Source: Rhabdophis nuchalis (taxonomy: Eukaryota > Chordata > Lepidosauria > Squamata > Natricidae). From it: DNA of 64,000 nt. Where the stretch lies: assembly GCA_039707465.1 (NCBI GenBank), contig CM077644.1, positions 141,732,462 to 141,796,461 of the forward strand. The letters run 5' to 3'. Below the pieces are notes generated by a model. That model was not told where the DNA came from. It was given only the letters and a program-made list of their open reading frames with translations, and did not search any database. Shown here in pieces: positions 1 to 12,700 of this stretch (within the stretch, counting starts at the first letter, position 1; each line of letters starts with the position of its first letter). A program made the position numbers and the translations under genes.

Positions 1-150
1 ATTTGTAGCCTTCTCAGCTGGCTTCCAACAAGCAAAGTCAATGGGGAAAGCCAAATTTGCTTAAGAACCACACATTCACTTAATAACTGCAGTAATTTGC
101 TTAACAGCTATGGCAAAAAGGTGGTAAAATGGGTCAAAATCCCTTAACAA
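1..150. mobile_element. Partial MITE of the AGTCCTCGACTTA-end family
   Basis: Internal sequence of the family (cttaataactgcagt, aagccaaatttgcttaa), cut by the window start. Full copies elsewhere in the window end in inverted AGTCCTCGACTTAYGACCA. Confidence 0.6.
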
Positions 151-269
151 CTCCATGTATACTATTTTGGAAAATTACAATAGCAATGGCACTTAAACTT
201 ATATACTGCCCCATTTACAGCACTCTCTGGGCAATTTCAGCACATTGCCCCCAACAATCTGGATTCTCA

Positions 270-390
270 TTTTACCAACCTCGGAAGGATGGAAGGCTGA
301 GTCAACCTTGAGCTGGTCGAACTCCAGATTGTGGGCAGTGTTAGCCTGCAATCCTGCAATCTAACTACTATGCCACCAGGGCTCTTTAAT
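270..390 (-). mobile_element. tRNA-derived SINE fragment
   Basis: Reads ccaacctcggaaggatggaa through to actactatgccaccagggct, the reverse of a tRNA-like box A and B head seen in squamate SINEs. Confidence 0.45.
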
Positions 391-593
391 AATGTGGAGT
401 GCTACATAGGTTCTGTATTATAATTCCTACACATATATTATATTCTCTTTTGAAAAATGTTGGGCAAAGTCACCACAAACTGGATATCCTGCTGATGTAG
501 TATTCAAGATATTTATTTGTTATATATATGTCTTGCCTTCTTTCTATTGAATTGGTTTTCTGAACTTGACAATTTTTTAATCTTACCTCTTAG

Positions 594-722
594 GCAGATC
601 AGTGTCGCAAACTGGCATCAGGTTTACAGTCGCAAAGCCCTGAACACCTCCTTCCTGTTTTAATCCATGCAGCTCAATTGTGTCGAGAGAAACAACATAC
701 TAAGGCGATAGAGCTCCTACAG
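594..722 (+). CDS. SRP72: SRP72 exon (first in window)
   Basis: 43 codons in phase 0, from ADQCRKLASGL to TKAIELLQ. The acceptor is tacctcttag and the donor is gtatag. The sequence is helical TPR-type from the middle of the protein. Confidence 0.95.
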
Positions 723-3700
723 GTATAGTTGACTGCTAGAAAAAAAATACAACAAATTTCCTGCAGGGGGACAACTCAACACTCTGATACAACTTTCCCC
801 AATGATTTCCTTTTAAAGATTCTTTTATTTTGATATATCATGGCCCATGGTAAACTGTTACCACTAACTGCATATGTAGTCTTATTTATGATAGAGGTTA
901 AAAAGAATCAATATAGATTTAATGCTGTTAAATTCCTCATAGAGGTCTATATCAACCAACATCTTTCTCCTATCCTTGCTTAATTCCTTTTTACATTTTT
1001 GTGAATGAGCTAGAACTACTTTTCTTGCGGTTTTTAAAATTCATGAATATCTTTAAACTGTGACTGGTAGCAATTGTTAGTTGGAAGAGCATTTACAGTT
1101 TTGATTAATGTTCATTGACAATAACATTAGTAGAAATATAATACTGCACTACAACTCCTAAGCTTCTAAGAGAAAATTAGTATATCTGGATTTTTTAAAA
1201 AAAACTTGCAGCATAGGTAATAAAGGAAGATACAATGAAGATTCATAACATTACTTCTGTTATAGAAAATAGAGATTGAAATAAGTGTTCCTCCTTTCCA
1301 ATATTTGAATTTTGAGGGAAGTTCAAATCCTATAAAAAGAAGTGCTTTTTGTAGATAATAGATCATAGTTAAGCTATCATTAATTCTATAAAGACTACTA
1401 TTTGCTCTTAGTGGCTATTAAGCTTTGCAATCTCCCAGATCATAGGCTACATGTCTTGGATATTATTGCTAGGAGAAACAGTGGAATTACGAATCATCTT
1501 CTGTGCTTCTGATTGGCCAAATGCTTCACTAAGTGACCAATCAGCTTGAATCAGCAGAACTGCTTTCTTAGCATTTTACAATTAGACTAGTCTTCACATA
1601 TTCACATCTAAGAGTTTATTATTGGGAGGTAAGTAGTCCCCTATGTCAGTGGTCGGCAAACTCATTAGTCAAAAGAGCCAAATATCAACAATACCACGAT
1701 TGAAATTTCTTTTGAGAGCCAGAAGGTGTGGCCTGTTTTGTGGGAGTTGCTCGGCAGTCATGTGACCGGGTGGGCGTGGCCAACATGCAAAATGTGGTGA
1801 AACTCACTCAACAACGGTCTTGCTTAGCAACCAAAATTTTGGCCTCAATTGTGGTCATAAGTTCTCTTTCATCTCTCTCCCACTTTCTTTTTCTTTCTTT
1901 TCTTTCTTCCCTTCTTTCTCTTTCTGTCTCTTTCTGTCTCTCTCTGTCTCTCTCTCTGAGTCTGTCTGTCTGTCTGTCTGTCTCTCTCTGTGGCTCTTTA
2001 TCTCTCTCTCCCTCCCTCCCTCCCTCCCTCTCTGTCTCTTTCTATCATTCTTTGTGTCTGTCTGTCTCTCTCTCTCTGTGGCTCTTTGTCTCCCTCCCTC
2101 CCTCCCTCTCTGTCTCTTTCTGTCATTTCTCTCTGTGTCTGCCTCTCTGTATCTCTCTTTCCTCCCTCCCTCGCTGTGTCTCTCCCCTCCCTTCCTGTCT
2201 CTCTCTGTCATTCTCTCTGTGTCTGTCAGATTCTGATTCCCTTCCTCCCTCTCTCTCTAACTCTCTCTCTGTGCCTTTCTCTGTCTGCCTGTCACTGTCT
2301 CTCTCCACAGAATACCGCGTGAAGCAGCGGCGACTCTCTGTGCTGCCGGCGACGCCATCTGCGAGGTCCCCCTCGCGTTCCCCGTCTTCCCCGATGGCGT
2401 CTGGAGTGATCAGGGGCCGTGTAGGAACTCGGCGCTTTTCCACAGTGTGGAAAAGATAGGCGCGTGCAGGTCTTGCGGAATTACAGCGCAAATTCCCACC
2501 GCTACGAAGTCTCCGAGACTGTAATCGGGCAGGGCATGCGCGCGCCGATCTTTTCCGCGCGCATGCCCCGCCCGATTACAGTCTCGGAGACTTCATAGCG
2601 GTGGGAATTTGCGCTGTAATTCTGCAGGACCTGCACGTGCCTATCTTTTCCACACCGTGGAAAAGCGCCGAGTTCCTGCATGGCCCCTGATCACTCCAGG
2701 CGCCATCAGGGAAGACGGGGAACGCGAGGGGGACCTCGCGGATGGCGTCGCCGGCAGCGCAGAGAGTCGCCGCTGCTTCACGCTGTATTCTGTGGACACA
2801 GTGACAGGCAGACAGAGAGAGGCACAGAGAGAGAGAGGAAGGGAGGGAATCAGAGAGAGACTGAAGAGCCACATTCAAGGGGCCAAAGAGCCGCATGCGG
2901 CTTGCGAGCCGCAGTTTGCCGACCACTGCCCTATGTCATAGTCACTCATAATAAAGTTCTTATTTTGAAGCAAACGAAGTCTGATTTGAATTCTTTCTTT
3001 TTTCTATTTGCCCTGTAGGAGTTTGCAGATCAACATCCTGAGAAAGCATCTGAGATTAAATTGACCATGGCACAATTAAAAGTTGCTCAAGGTACTCTGC
3101 CCCCACTCCCCAATTCTTTAAAGCAGGGGTCCCCAACCTTTTTTGCACCAGGGACCGGTTTCATTTTAAAGAAAGTTTTGCGGACCGGCTGAGTGGCTTA
3201 GCAGTCATGTGACTGGGTGGGCATGGCCAACTTGGAAAATGTGAAACTCACTTAACAATGATCTTGGTTAACAACCAAACTTTTGGGCTCAATTGTGGTC
3301 ATACGTTCTTTCTTTCTTTCTCTGTCTCTTTCTTTTCCTCTTTTTCTCTCTCTTTCTTTCTCTTTCTTTCTTTCTCTCTTTCTCTCTCTCCCTTTCTCTC
3401 TTTCTCTTTTTCTTTCTTTCCCTCTTTTTCTTTTTCTTTCTCTCTCTTTCTCTTTCTCTCTTTCTCTTTTTTCTTTCTCTCTTTTTCTCTCTCTTTCCTT
3501 TCTGTCTCTCTTTCTTTCTCTCTTTGTCTGTCTTTCTCTTTCTTTCTCTCTATCCCACTTTTTTTCTTTCTTTCTCTTTTTCTTTCTCTCTCTCTATCTC
3601 TCTCCCCTTCGTCTGCCCATCTGTCACTCTATGTGTGTCTGTCTGTCTGTCGGTCTCGCATTCACACACTTAATCACTTTCTGCGTCTCTTTCTTTCTCT

Positions 3701-6700
3701 CCCTCCCTCCCTCTCTCTGTCTCTCTGTGTGTGTCTGACACTCTCTGATTCCCCCCTCCCTCCCTGTCTCTCTCTGTGTCTGTGCCTCTCTCTGTCTGTC
3801 TGTCGTCGTCCCCGCCCGCCCCCCGCGGAGCATCCTCAGCCCGGCCCGCCGCGCTCACTCGCCTTAGCCTGCCTCCCCCCCACCCCGCCCGGCCGCCCGC
3901 CCGGTTGCTCGTTCAGGCTCCTTCCAGGAGCTGAGAAGCCTCCGTGTGTGTGTGAGAGAGAGAGAGAGGAACCGCAGCCCCTGGAAGACGACGAGTGGCC
4001 GGCAAGCCGGCTGTGGAGGGAGGAAGAGGGAGGGAGGAAGGGAATCGGAGGCCAGGAGTCCCACCGTCGACGAGGGTGGAAGAGCCGCACTCCAACGGCG
4101 TGAACAGCCGCGCCTGCGCTCTCCTGCGCGCTCTGCCCAGGGGCTGCTCCCTCCTCCTCCTCTCCAGCCCTGCGGCCCGGTTCCTACCAAGCCGCGGACC
4201 GGCACCGGTCCGCGGTCCGGGGGTTGGGGACCCCTGCTTTAAAGAACTTTCATATACTTAAAGTAGCACCGTTACATTCATATGGGTTTTTTTGGTTCAA
4301 TTATTATTTATGTGGAACATATTGCTGTTTTCTTGTAAGAATAAACTAGCATTAGAAGAAAATAGTTAATTGACCATCTGCTCTTGGGAGACACTTAAGC
4401 CAGGAATTGCTTCCTTTGTGCTTAAGGGTCAGAGGAATTCTTTGCTCTATAGAAATATTATAAATTGAATACCATTTATGGTTTTGCATTTTTAAAGATT
4501 TTGTATGAAGTTGGATTTGATTTTCAAGGAAATTATATAAATAATGCTGTGGCCAGAGTGACATACAAATTTGATAAATAAATAAAAACTTAATTGTGAT
4601 AAATAGCATTTGTATTCCGTCATCCATTCTCTACATGGTGCACCCGAAGGCTCCAGTTAGTGCAGAATGCGGCCGCGCGGGGGATCTTGGGAGCACCAAG
4701 ACACTCCCACATAACACCTCTCCTGCGCGAGCTGCACTGGCTGCCTGTGGCCTTTCGGGTGCGCTTCAAGGTTTTGGTGACCATCTTCAAAGCGCTCCAT
4801 GGCATGGGTCCTGGTTATTTGCAGAACCGCCTCCTGCCATATACCTCCATCCGACCTGTCCGCTCCTACAGGGAGGGCCTCCTCAGGGTACCGTCTACTG
4901 GACAATGCCGGCTGGTGACTCCCAGGGGAAGGGCCTTCTCTGTGGCGGGTCCAGCCCTCTGGAACGACCTGCCCCACGACCTTCATACTATCACGGACCT
5001 TCGCCTCTTCCGTCGAGCATTAAAGACCTATCTCTTTCATGTGGCCGGCCTGGCATAGTTTGTTTTTACCATCGTTTTAATAGGGTTTCTTAATATTTCA
5101 GCACGGTTTAAATTTATTTAATTTAATTTTAAATTTATTTATTGATTGTATTTATATGTATTTTATCTTTTATTATCTCTGTGCACCGCCCTGAGTCCCA
5201 ACGGGAGAGAGGGCGGTATACAAATTAAATAAATAAATAAATAATTAATAAATCATCTCTTGTTCTTCTAAGACAGTGATGGCTAACCTTTTTTGGCTCC
5301 CAAGCCAAAAGTGAGAGGAGCATGGGGTGTGTGTGTGCGGGTTTGTCACACCCATAGTGCTATGCGCCTCCCAATTTTTGGCGTGTTTTTTTCGCCCTCT
5401 CCAGGCTCCAGAGGCTTTCTAGGAGCCTGGGAAGGGCGAAAACAGTCCCCCACAACCCCTCTGGAGGCTTCAGGAGTTTTCCTGAAGCCTCTAGAGGGCG
5501 AAAAACAAACCTATGGGAAGCCTGGAAGTTTGGGAATGGTGACTTCTGGTTTGTCTGTAGGGCACATTTTCGACCTCCAGAACCTTCAGGAGGCTTCCCT
5601 GAAGGCTCTGGAGGATGAAAAACAGCCCTATGAGCAAACCGGAAGTCCATTCTTGAATATCCAGTTTGCCCGTAGGGGTGGTTTTTCATGCTCTGGAGGC
5701 TTCAAGGAAGCCTCTGGAGTGCGACGAACAGCCTCAAAAGAAGGCTGAGACTGACAGGGCAATGCCTCGCGTGCCCTAACAAATGGCTCCGTGTGCCACC
5801 TGTGGCACGTGTGTCATAGGTTCACCATCAGAGTTCTAAGATTTCAGGTATTTCCTACATGTTTGTAAGGATATTTTTGCATTCATCAGAGGCAGAAGCC
5901 TTCTAATTCTTCCTATTAACTCTTGTCTGCTTAAATAATAACCAATATTCCGACAAAGTTGGTTTATGCAATATTATATGTCTTCAAGAGGCCTGGAGTC
6001 GTTTCTAGCAAGTTATTTCATTTTATTTTATTTTTATTTATTTCGAATTTCTATACCGCCCTCTCTCCCAAGTGGGACTCAGGGCAGTGCACAGGAATAA
6101 TAAAAATATAAATATAAATGTACAAACAATCAAATAGATTTAAAATTGAATTAAATAAATTTGGCCCATGCTAAAACATAATTTAAAACCCAACTAAAAT
6201 CAGTAATAAAGATTGGCAGCGCACAGGTTTAATAATAAATAATTAAATATTGTAGTACCACTTCCAGCTCTAACTGAAAATTTGTTTGGTGTTGCCTTTT
6301 TCCTCTTGTTTAGATGGTAAATCTAATGTCTAATAAAGGACTGGATAAGAATATTGATAATTATGTCATTTGTTCTCTATCAAAGGCAGTGTCACGAAAG
6401 CATGCATCATCCTAAGGACTATAGATGAGCTAAGGCATAAACCTGGCATGGTGAGTTATAGATATAATTCAGCATATATGAACATAGTTATACATTCCAT
6501 GATAAAACAAGAAATTCAGAATTTGCTTTGGAAGTCATTCTAGCACAACTGACAACTAATTTGTACAAGCAGTGACATTGAGAATCACAACCAGTGTGAT
6601 TTATTTATTTATTTATGAATTTATAAACTGTCAGGATGCCTCTTTAGTTATGCATAAGAACAAGAGTTGCAGCCAATGTAATAATAGCAATAATAAACAA

Positions 6701-9700
6701 TAGATATATACAATTTCAGTAAAATATGATTACAATAATCCTTGTGCTGGACATTTTATAGCAGTCTACTCCCAAAGGCTTTCTGGATCAGGTTTTTATT
6801 AGCTTCTGGAAGGCCAAAAGAATAGGGCTACTCCTTCCTTGGTATATTATTGGCAAGAAAAACTTTTTTGTTTATAAAATGTGTATCATTTATTTGTTTT
6901 ATTTTAGTTCTGAAAGATACTTTATTTCTTCAGTAATGATTCAATTACTCTTGATTCTATTCATTTTACACGCAATTTATTAGTGAGAAAGTTACAGTTA
7001 AACACAATGATAGTCTTTGTTTCAGCATTTACAGTATTACCTAAATAAATGTTCTCTTTCTGCTATCGCCCATCCATTCCTGAATGGCTATAGATATCAG
7101 CATTGGTGACAATGTATAGCCATGAAGAAGATATTGACAGTGCAATAGAAGTCTTAGCACAAGCTATTGAATGGTATCAAGAATTCCAGGTAAGTTATAG
7201 AATGTAGATGTGATTCAAGAGATAAGGTAGTAATGTACGCTTATAGGAACGAAGATCTTATTTTTGAATTAAATGCAACTTTCTCTAGAATAGTAAGCCC
7301 CTAGGTGTTTGTTTTCTTAAAAGATTGCTTTGATTTCTTAAGCAGCTCTGGGTGGCTTACCATAAAAATAAATAAATAAAACAACAATAAAAACAAACAA
7401 AACCCTCCAACATTTGAATGGTCTCTTTCCTTCTAACTTTCAAAAAACTCTGCAATGCCATGGTTATTCCATCAGGTTTTTGGGCAGGTTGAATATAATG
7501 TATGATTTAGAAAATTCAGAGAAACAGCAGAATAATCTATTATTGAAGAAGTTAAGATAGAAATAAGCAGTAATTCATTCTATGCAAAAGAATGAATTAC
7601 TGCTTATTTCTATCTTAACTTCTTCAATAATAGATTATTCTGCTGTTTCTCTGCCTTCAATTATAATTAATAATAAAATATCCCCCAGTTACCAGAGATC
7701 TGAGATATTCTATGGCCTGGAATTATGCATTATCCCCATCTCAATGGATTACTCTTGAAAGGTGTTAAAATAAGTCCATAATAATAAGCGATTTTGTTTA
7801 TAGCTGTAGCTTTGTTGATTTGGGACAGAATTGGTAAGGAACAGAAATGTGTATTCAGGGAAGTGATTATTGATAATTGGGAGGTACTGAAATCAATATA
7901 CTATTTTTTTAAAAAAAATTAAAAACTATATCATCTATCTTAGCCATTACTACATGCCTGCTTCCAAATTATTTCCTGAATTTCAATATTAAAACATTTT
8001 GAGTTTTAAAGGTGTAAATGTTCTCAGTGTTCTATGGGATACTATACTTCAATAAATATCTATGTATAACAAAAATTATACATCCTTTGTAAATCCTTGC
8101 CAACTTATGACGTCTAATAAGTTAAATATAAAAATAACCGAAGAGGATTATACATGAGCTTCAAATCGGGATATAGATTTGCTACTCAGATTGATACATA
8201 ATTGACTTTGGAGGCCCCTAACATTCTGAAAGCCCAGAGCAGGCATCTCACACCAGCATGTTAGTTGCTTTCAAATTAATTGTAAACAAATACTGTATTT
8301 TTTCAGCCCAAGTCTCCAATACTTTTGTCACTAATAAGAGAAGCTGCTAACTTCAAGCTAAAGCATGGCCGAAAGAAGGAAGCCATCAGTGACCTTGAGG
8401 AACTGTGGAAGTAAGTCTGTCTGAGAACCCCTAAAAAGAGGTTTACAGGAAATGAGAAAGACATTCACAAGTATGCTCCTGAGCAAATATATTAAAAATA
8501 ATATAAACTTAAGTATGTTAAATCCAAACATGGTAGTACCATATTTTTCGGAGTATAAGACATACCTTTTTCCCTCAAAAAAGAGGCTGAAAATCTGGGT
8601 GCGTCTTATACACTGAATACCTCCTGAAGCCCCACCCCCTTCACCAAAATGGCCGTGCATAGCCTTTAAGAGGCTTTCAGGGTACTCCTGGGGGCTGGGG
8701 AGAGCAGAAATGAGCGAAAAATGGACCGGATTTTTTGCTCACTTTTGCCCTCCGCCCCAACCCCCCAGGAGCACTCTATAAGCCTTCTAAAGGCTATGCG
8801 TGCAATTTCCTTGGGGAAAAACTGGCCCGTTTTTGCAAAAAAACGACCGTTTTGGGGAGGTCTGCAGAGTGTAAAAACATTTTTTTTAATTTGCCTCTTC
8901 AAAATCTTGGTGCATCTTATACTCCAGTGTGTCTCATATTGAGAAAAATACGGTAGTTAACGCATGGATCAAAATTAGACATGGTCTAGTTTGTCAGTTT
9001 ATAAATTTGAGGCAACTGTACAAAAATAATGATTCTTCTCACATTTCAGCCAGGCTAGAAGTATTTTGAGAGATTGTTCAGGAATCAAATCTCAAGGGTC
9101 CCTTGGTAAATATTGAAAGAAAAATTCACTACAAATGTGGGATGAGCCTGTGTGTTTGTTAATAGGCTTTAAAAAGCAATTTTACAACTATCAAATATAT
9201 AAACCGCTTAGCCAACATTCAGATAAAGTTGCATTGCTTTTGATGTTTCATGATCCAAATTCCACACTTTCCCTCTTCCCCAAGAGCAATTTCATTCTTA
9301 GAAAAGATTGTCTTTTCAGTTAAATATAAAATCCCATGGCTCTTTGCCTCCTATCTTTATGTTGGTAGTTCAATGGATAGTCTATTGAATTTAAAATTGA
9401 AACATCATTCCTTACACTATTCATTAGATATTTTTATTGTTATTGGACTAAACATTTAGGAATAGGCAAACTTATAATCTTCCTCTTAAAGAGCATATTA
9501 GGTGCCCTGTGATTCTTTCTAGTTTGCAAGCATTTGATGTATAAAATCTGACTTAGGGTACTGCCTAGTACTTTCTAATAAAAGTGCTTTCTAATAAAAA
9601 CAGATTTTTGGATACAATTTAGATTTTTTACCTTACTATTTTTGAATACAGTGGTCATGTTTTGTTACATTAACTGCTGTTGTTGAGAGAAATTACTATA

Positions 9701-12700
9701 TCTGATCTTTGCAATAATCCTGTGAAGCTGGTCCCTGTTGAAGTATTTTGGCAGATTTGGTAGAGCAGAGGCAGCACTTTCCACGGTAGTCAGTGGTTTT
9801 AAATCTGAGTCAGTATTCAACCTCAGTTAATTCAAGTATAGTGGTACTTCAGTACTCATTGTTAATTGGTTCTGAGAGGCATAGTGAGTACCAAAAACAA
9901 TACTACATAGGTTTTTCCCATAAGGAATAATGTAGTGCGTCATGAGGCAGTTGACACTGACAAGTTCTAGCTTGTGTATTGAATACCAAACAAACGATGA
10001 GTACTGGGACAAAATTTTCACATAAAAATGAATTGATAACCAAATTTGATGAGTTTCAAGCAGTTCAACCAGTACCAAGGTACTACTGTACTGTATTGAC
10101 TTACCTCAAGGTTGTTTCTAGCTGTAGCTTGAATAAATTTATTTCATCCAGCAAAATCTTAGGTTTGTAGTCATGCTGATTCTTGACTAAGCCTTAAAGT
10201 AAGTGAGGGTTGGGTTCATAAAACAATATATAAATCATCTTAATACAACTGGATTTTCTTTTCTCTTTCCTGATATGGAGGTAGGTGACAAGCAGCTGTG
10301 AGCTACAGCTATGTTTGAAGCAAGAAATGAAGAGGCTACATAGTTCTTGAAATATTGCTTGTAATTCCCACGGGTTTTAGCACTGATATCCAGAAATAAT
10401 TTCTCTGCTGTTAGTGGAAAAGATAACTGATTAATTCAGCTCTTTATTTTCATAGACAAAATCCAGATGATGTCCATACCTTGGCTCAACTGATTTCTGC
10501 CTACTCATTGGTTGATGCTGAGAAAGCCAAAGTGTATCCTTTCTATGAGGTTGAGGAGATGAATCTATAGGTAGTGTTTGGTCATTTCATCAAGTAGGCC
10601 TGTTTGCCACAGTAAGCTTGTATACCAAGTTATTTTGTATTCACCTTCATGTTGTTTGTTTCAATATTTAAATCATCCCCCTGCTTTTATTTATTTTATC
10701 TATATTGTTATTCCTAAACTCTTTCCTTGCAATAGTCTTAGCAAACATTTGCCTTCTTCAGACACAATGTCTTTGAAAGTAGATATAGAGGCACTGGAAA
10801 ACTCACATGGCGCAACATACATTCGGAAAAAAGGCGGGAAACCCACAATCGAGAATCAACCAAAAGAACAAGGGTAAAATAAACTTTCTAAAATGATTGC
10901 AAAATGAATTATAATCTCAAGCAAAAGGGGATATGGAGAAAACCAGTTCCATAAACAAAACAAATATACTAGTTATACATTTCTTTCTTTCTCCCTTTAA
11001 ATTCTAAATCAAAGTCGTAAAATTCTTCTTTGGCAACCATTAACTTCAAATCTTCTCATGCACTTCATTTCAAACATTTTCTTGCTTTTTTTTTAGACAA
11101 GGGGATGTTAAGAAAAAGAAGAAGAAGAAGAAGGGTGAGTTTCTTATTGCTACAGTACTAGCTTGTTGTAAAACATACGTTTGGAGACTTGATTATTAGG
11201 ACCTAAACTCTTCCCAGCTAAAAATTAAATTTAAAAATATAGATTTTATTTTATTTTATAATGCAGTATTAGCTGTAGCCTCTCTAAATTATTATTTAGA
11301 AGGTAATACATTTCTGATATCTAATTGCTGGATGAAACAAGGAAGTCCTGCTTCCCAAAAGCAATTGTTTAGTCACAACTGGATGCAAGATTAGATAGAT
11401 TTTGGTAGTTTTTAATGCATCTTCTAAACTTTTAAAAAGACTGCCATGCTTGAAACAAATCCAATTTTTACAAGCCAGAGCTTCATCTTTGCATAGTATG
11501 CTATTTGTGGTGATACTGCATTGCTGCAAAAAAGGACTTTAAAAAAGGTATATAGCCTACAATTAATATAAAAGTCACAGTCCCATACATAATACTTTTG
11601 GATTATATGAGTTTTGCAGTGGAATAAAATTTTGGGTTATATGGGTTTTGCAATGCAGCTATTCTTAAGCATACGAATAATCATTCTATTTCAAATACTA
11701 TGTAGGAAAACCGCCAAAGAATCATGATCCGAAAATGACCCCTGATCCTGAACGGTGGCTTCCAATGCGAGAACGCACTTACTATCGTGGGAGAAAGAAA
11801 GGCAAGAAGAAGGACCAAATTGGGAAAGGAACTCAGGGAGCAATGACAGCAGCTTCCTCTGAATTGTGAGTAACTAGTTATCTAAACGTATGAACGTCAG
11901 TTTTGGGCCTAATGCTGCCCAAGAACTGATATAGGTAGCCCTTAGCTTACAAACATTCATTTAGTGACCATTCGAAGTTACAACAGCACTGAAAAAAGTG
12001 ACTTATGTCCGTTTTTTATACTTTCGGCCACTTGGCAACTGGAAGCCAGATTCACTTAACAACTATGTTACTAACTTAACTAACAACAACTGCAGTGATT
12101 CACTTAACAATTGTGGCAAGAAAGGTTGTAGAACTGTTACACTTAGCAGTGGAAATTTTGAGCTCAGTTGTGTTGTAAGTTGAGGATTACCTGTAAGAAG
12201 GATGAAAGGATAGATATTTCAAGTTAGGGACAAAAGATGGTAATTCTTTGCCGTGATAGATAAGCACATCGACCAGGAATCCAAAATAATTTTATATTAC
12301 ATATATAGTTGCGTTTAGTTAAATTATAATTAATTACAGTATATGCAATGGATTGAGAAAAGGAAAGATGTTGTAGACAAAGGGAAAAGTAAGTTATAAA
12401 ACAACTATGTTCTGTTCTGAATTACTTCTTGAATTACTTTGTTTGGCTGCATAGGTTTACTACATGGCTACTTCTATACACAATATTCTTATACATATCT
12501 TTCTGCAGATGTTCTCTTTTAAGTGTTTTATCATTAATGCTGTCAAGAAATTACTTTTTACTGTCCTTGGAAAAGCAGAATGTGGGGCAAAAGTGTTGCT
12601 GCTTAGTTAATTGACACGTGATCTGAAGTTTATGTTTACATTTATTTAAATTTATATTTAAATATTTATCTCCCTATCTCTATCTATCTACCTATCTCCC

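Noticed and set aside
1728..2459. Serine/leucine-rich open frame, 243 codons
   Set aside because: It is translation of a TC microsatellite inside a hAT element; similar frames occur in other phases and on the other strand.
3258..4103. Serine/phenylalanine/leucine-rich open frame, 281 codons
   Set aside because: Same reason: TTTC/TCTC repeat within the hAT element 3124-4236.
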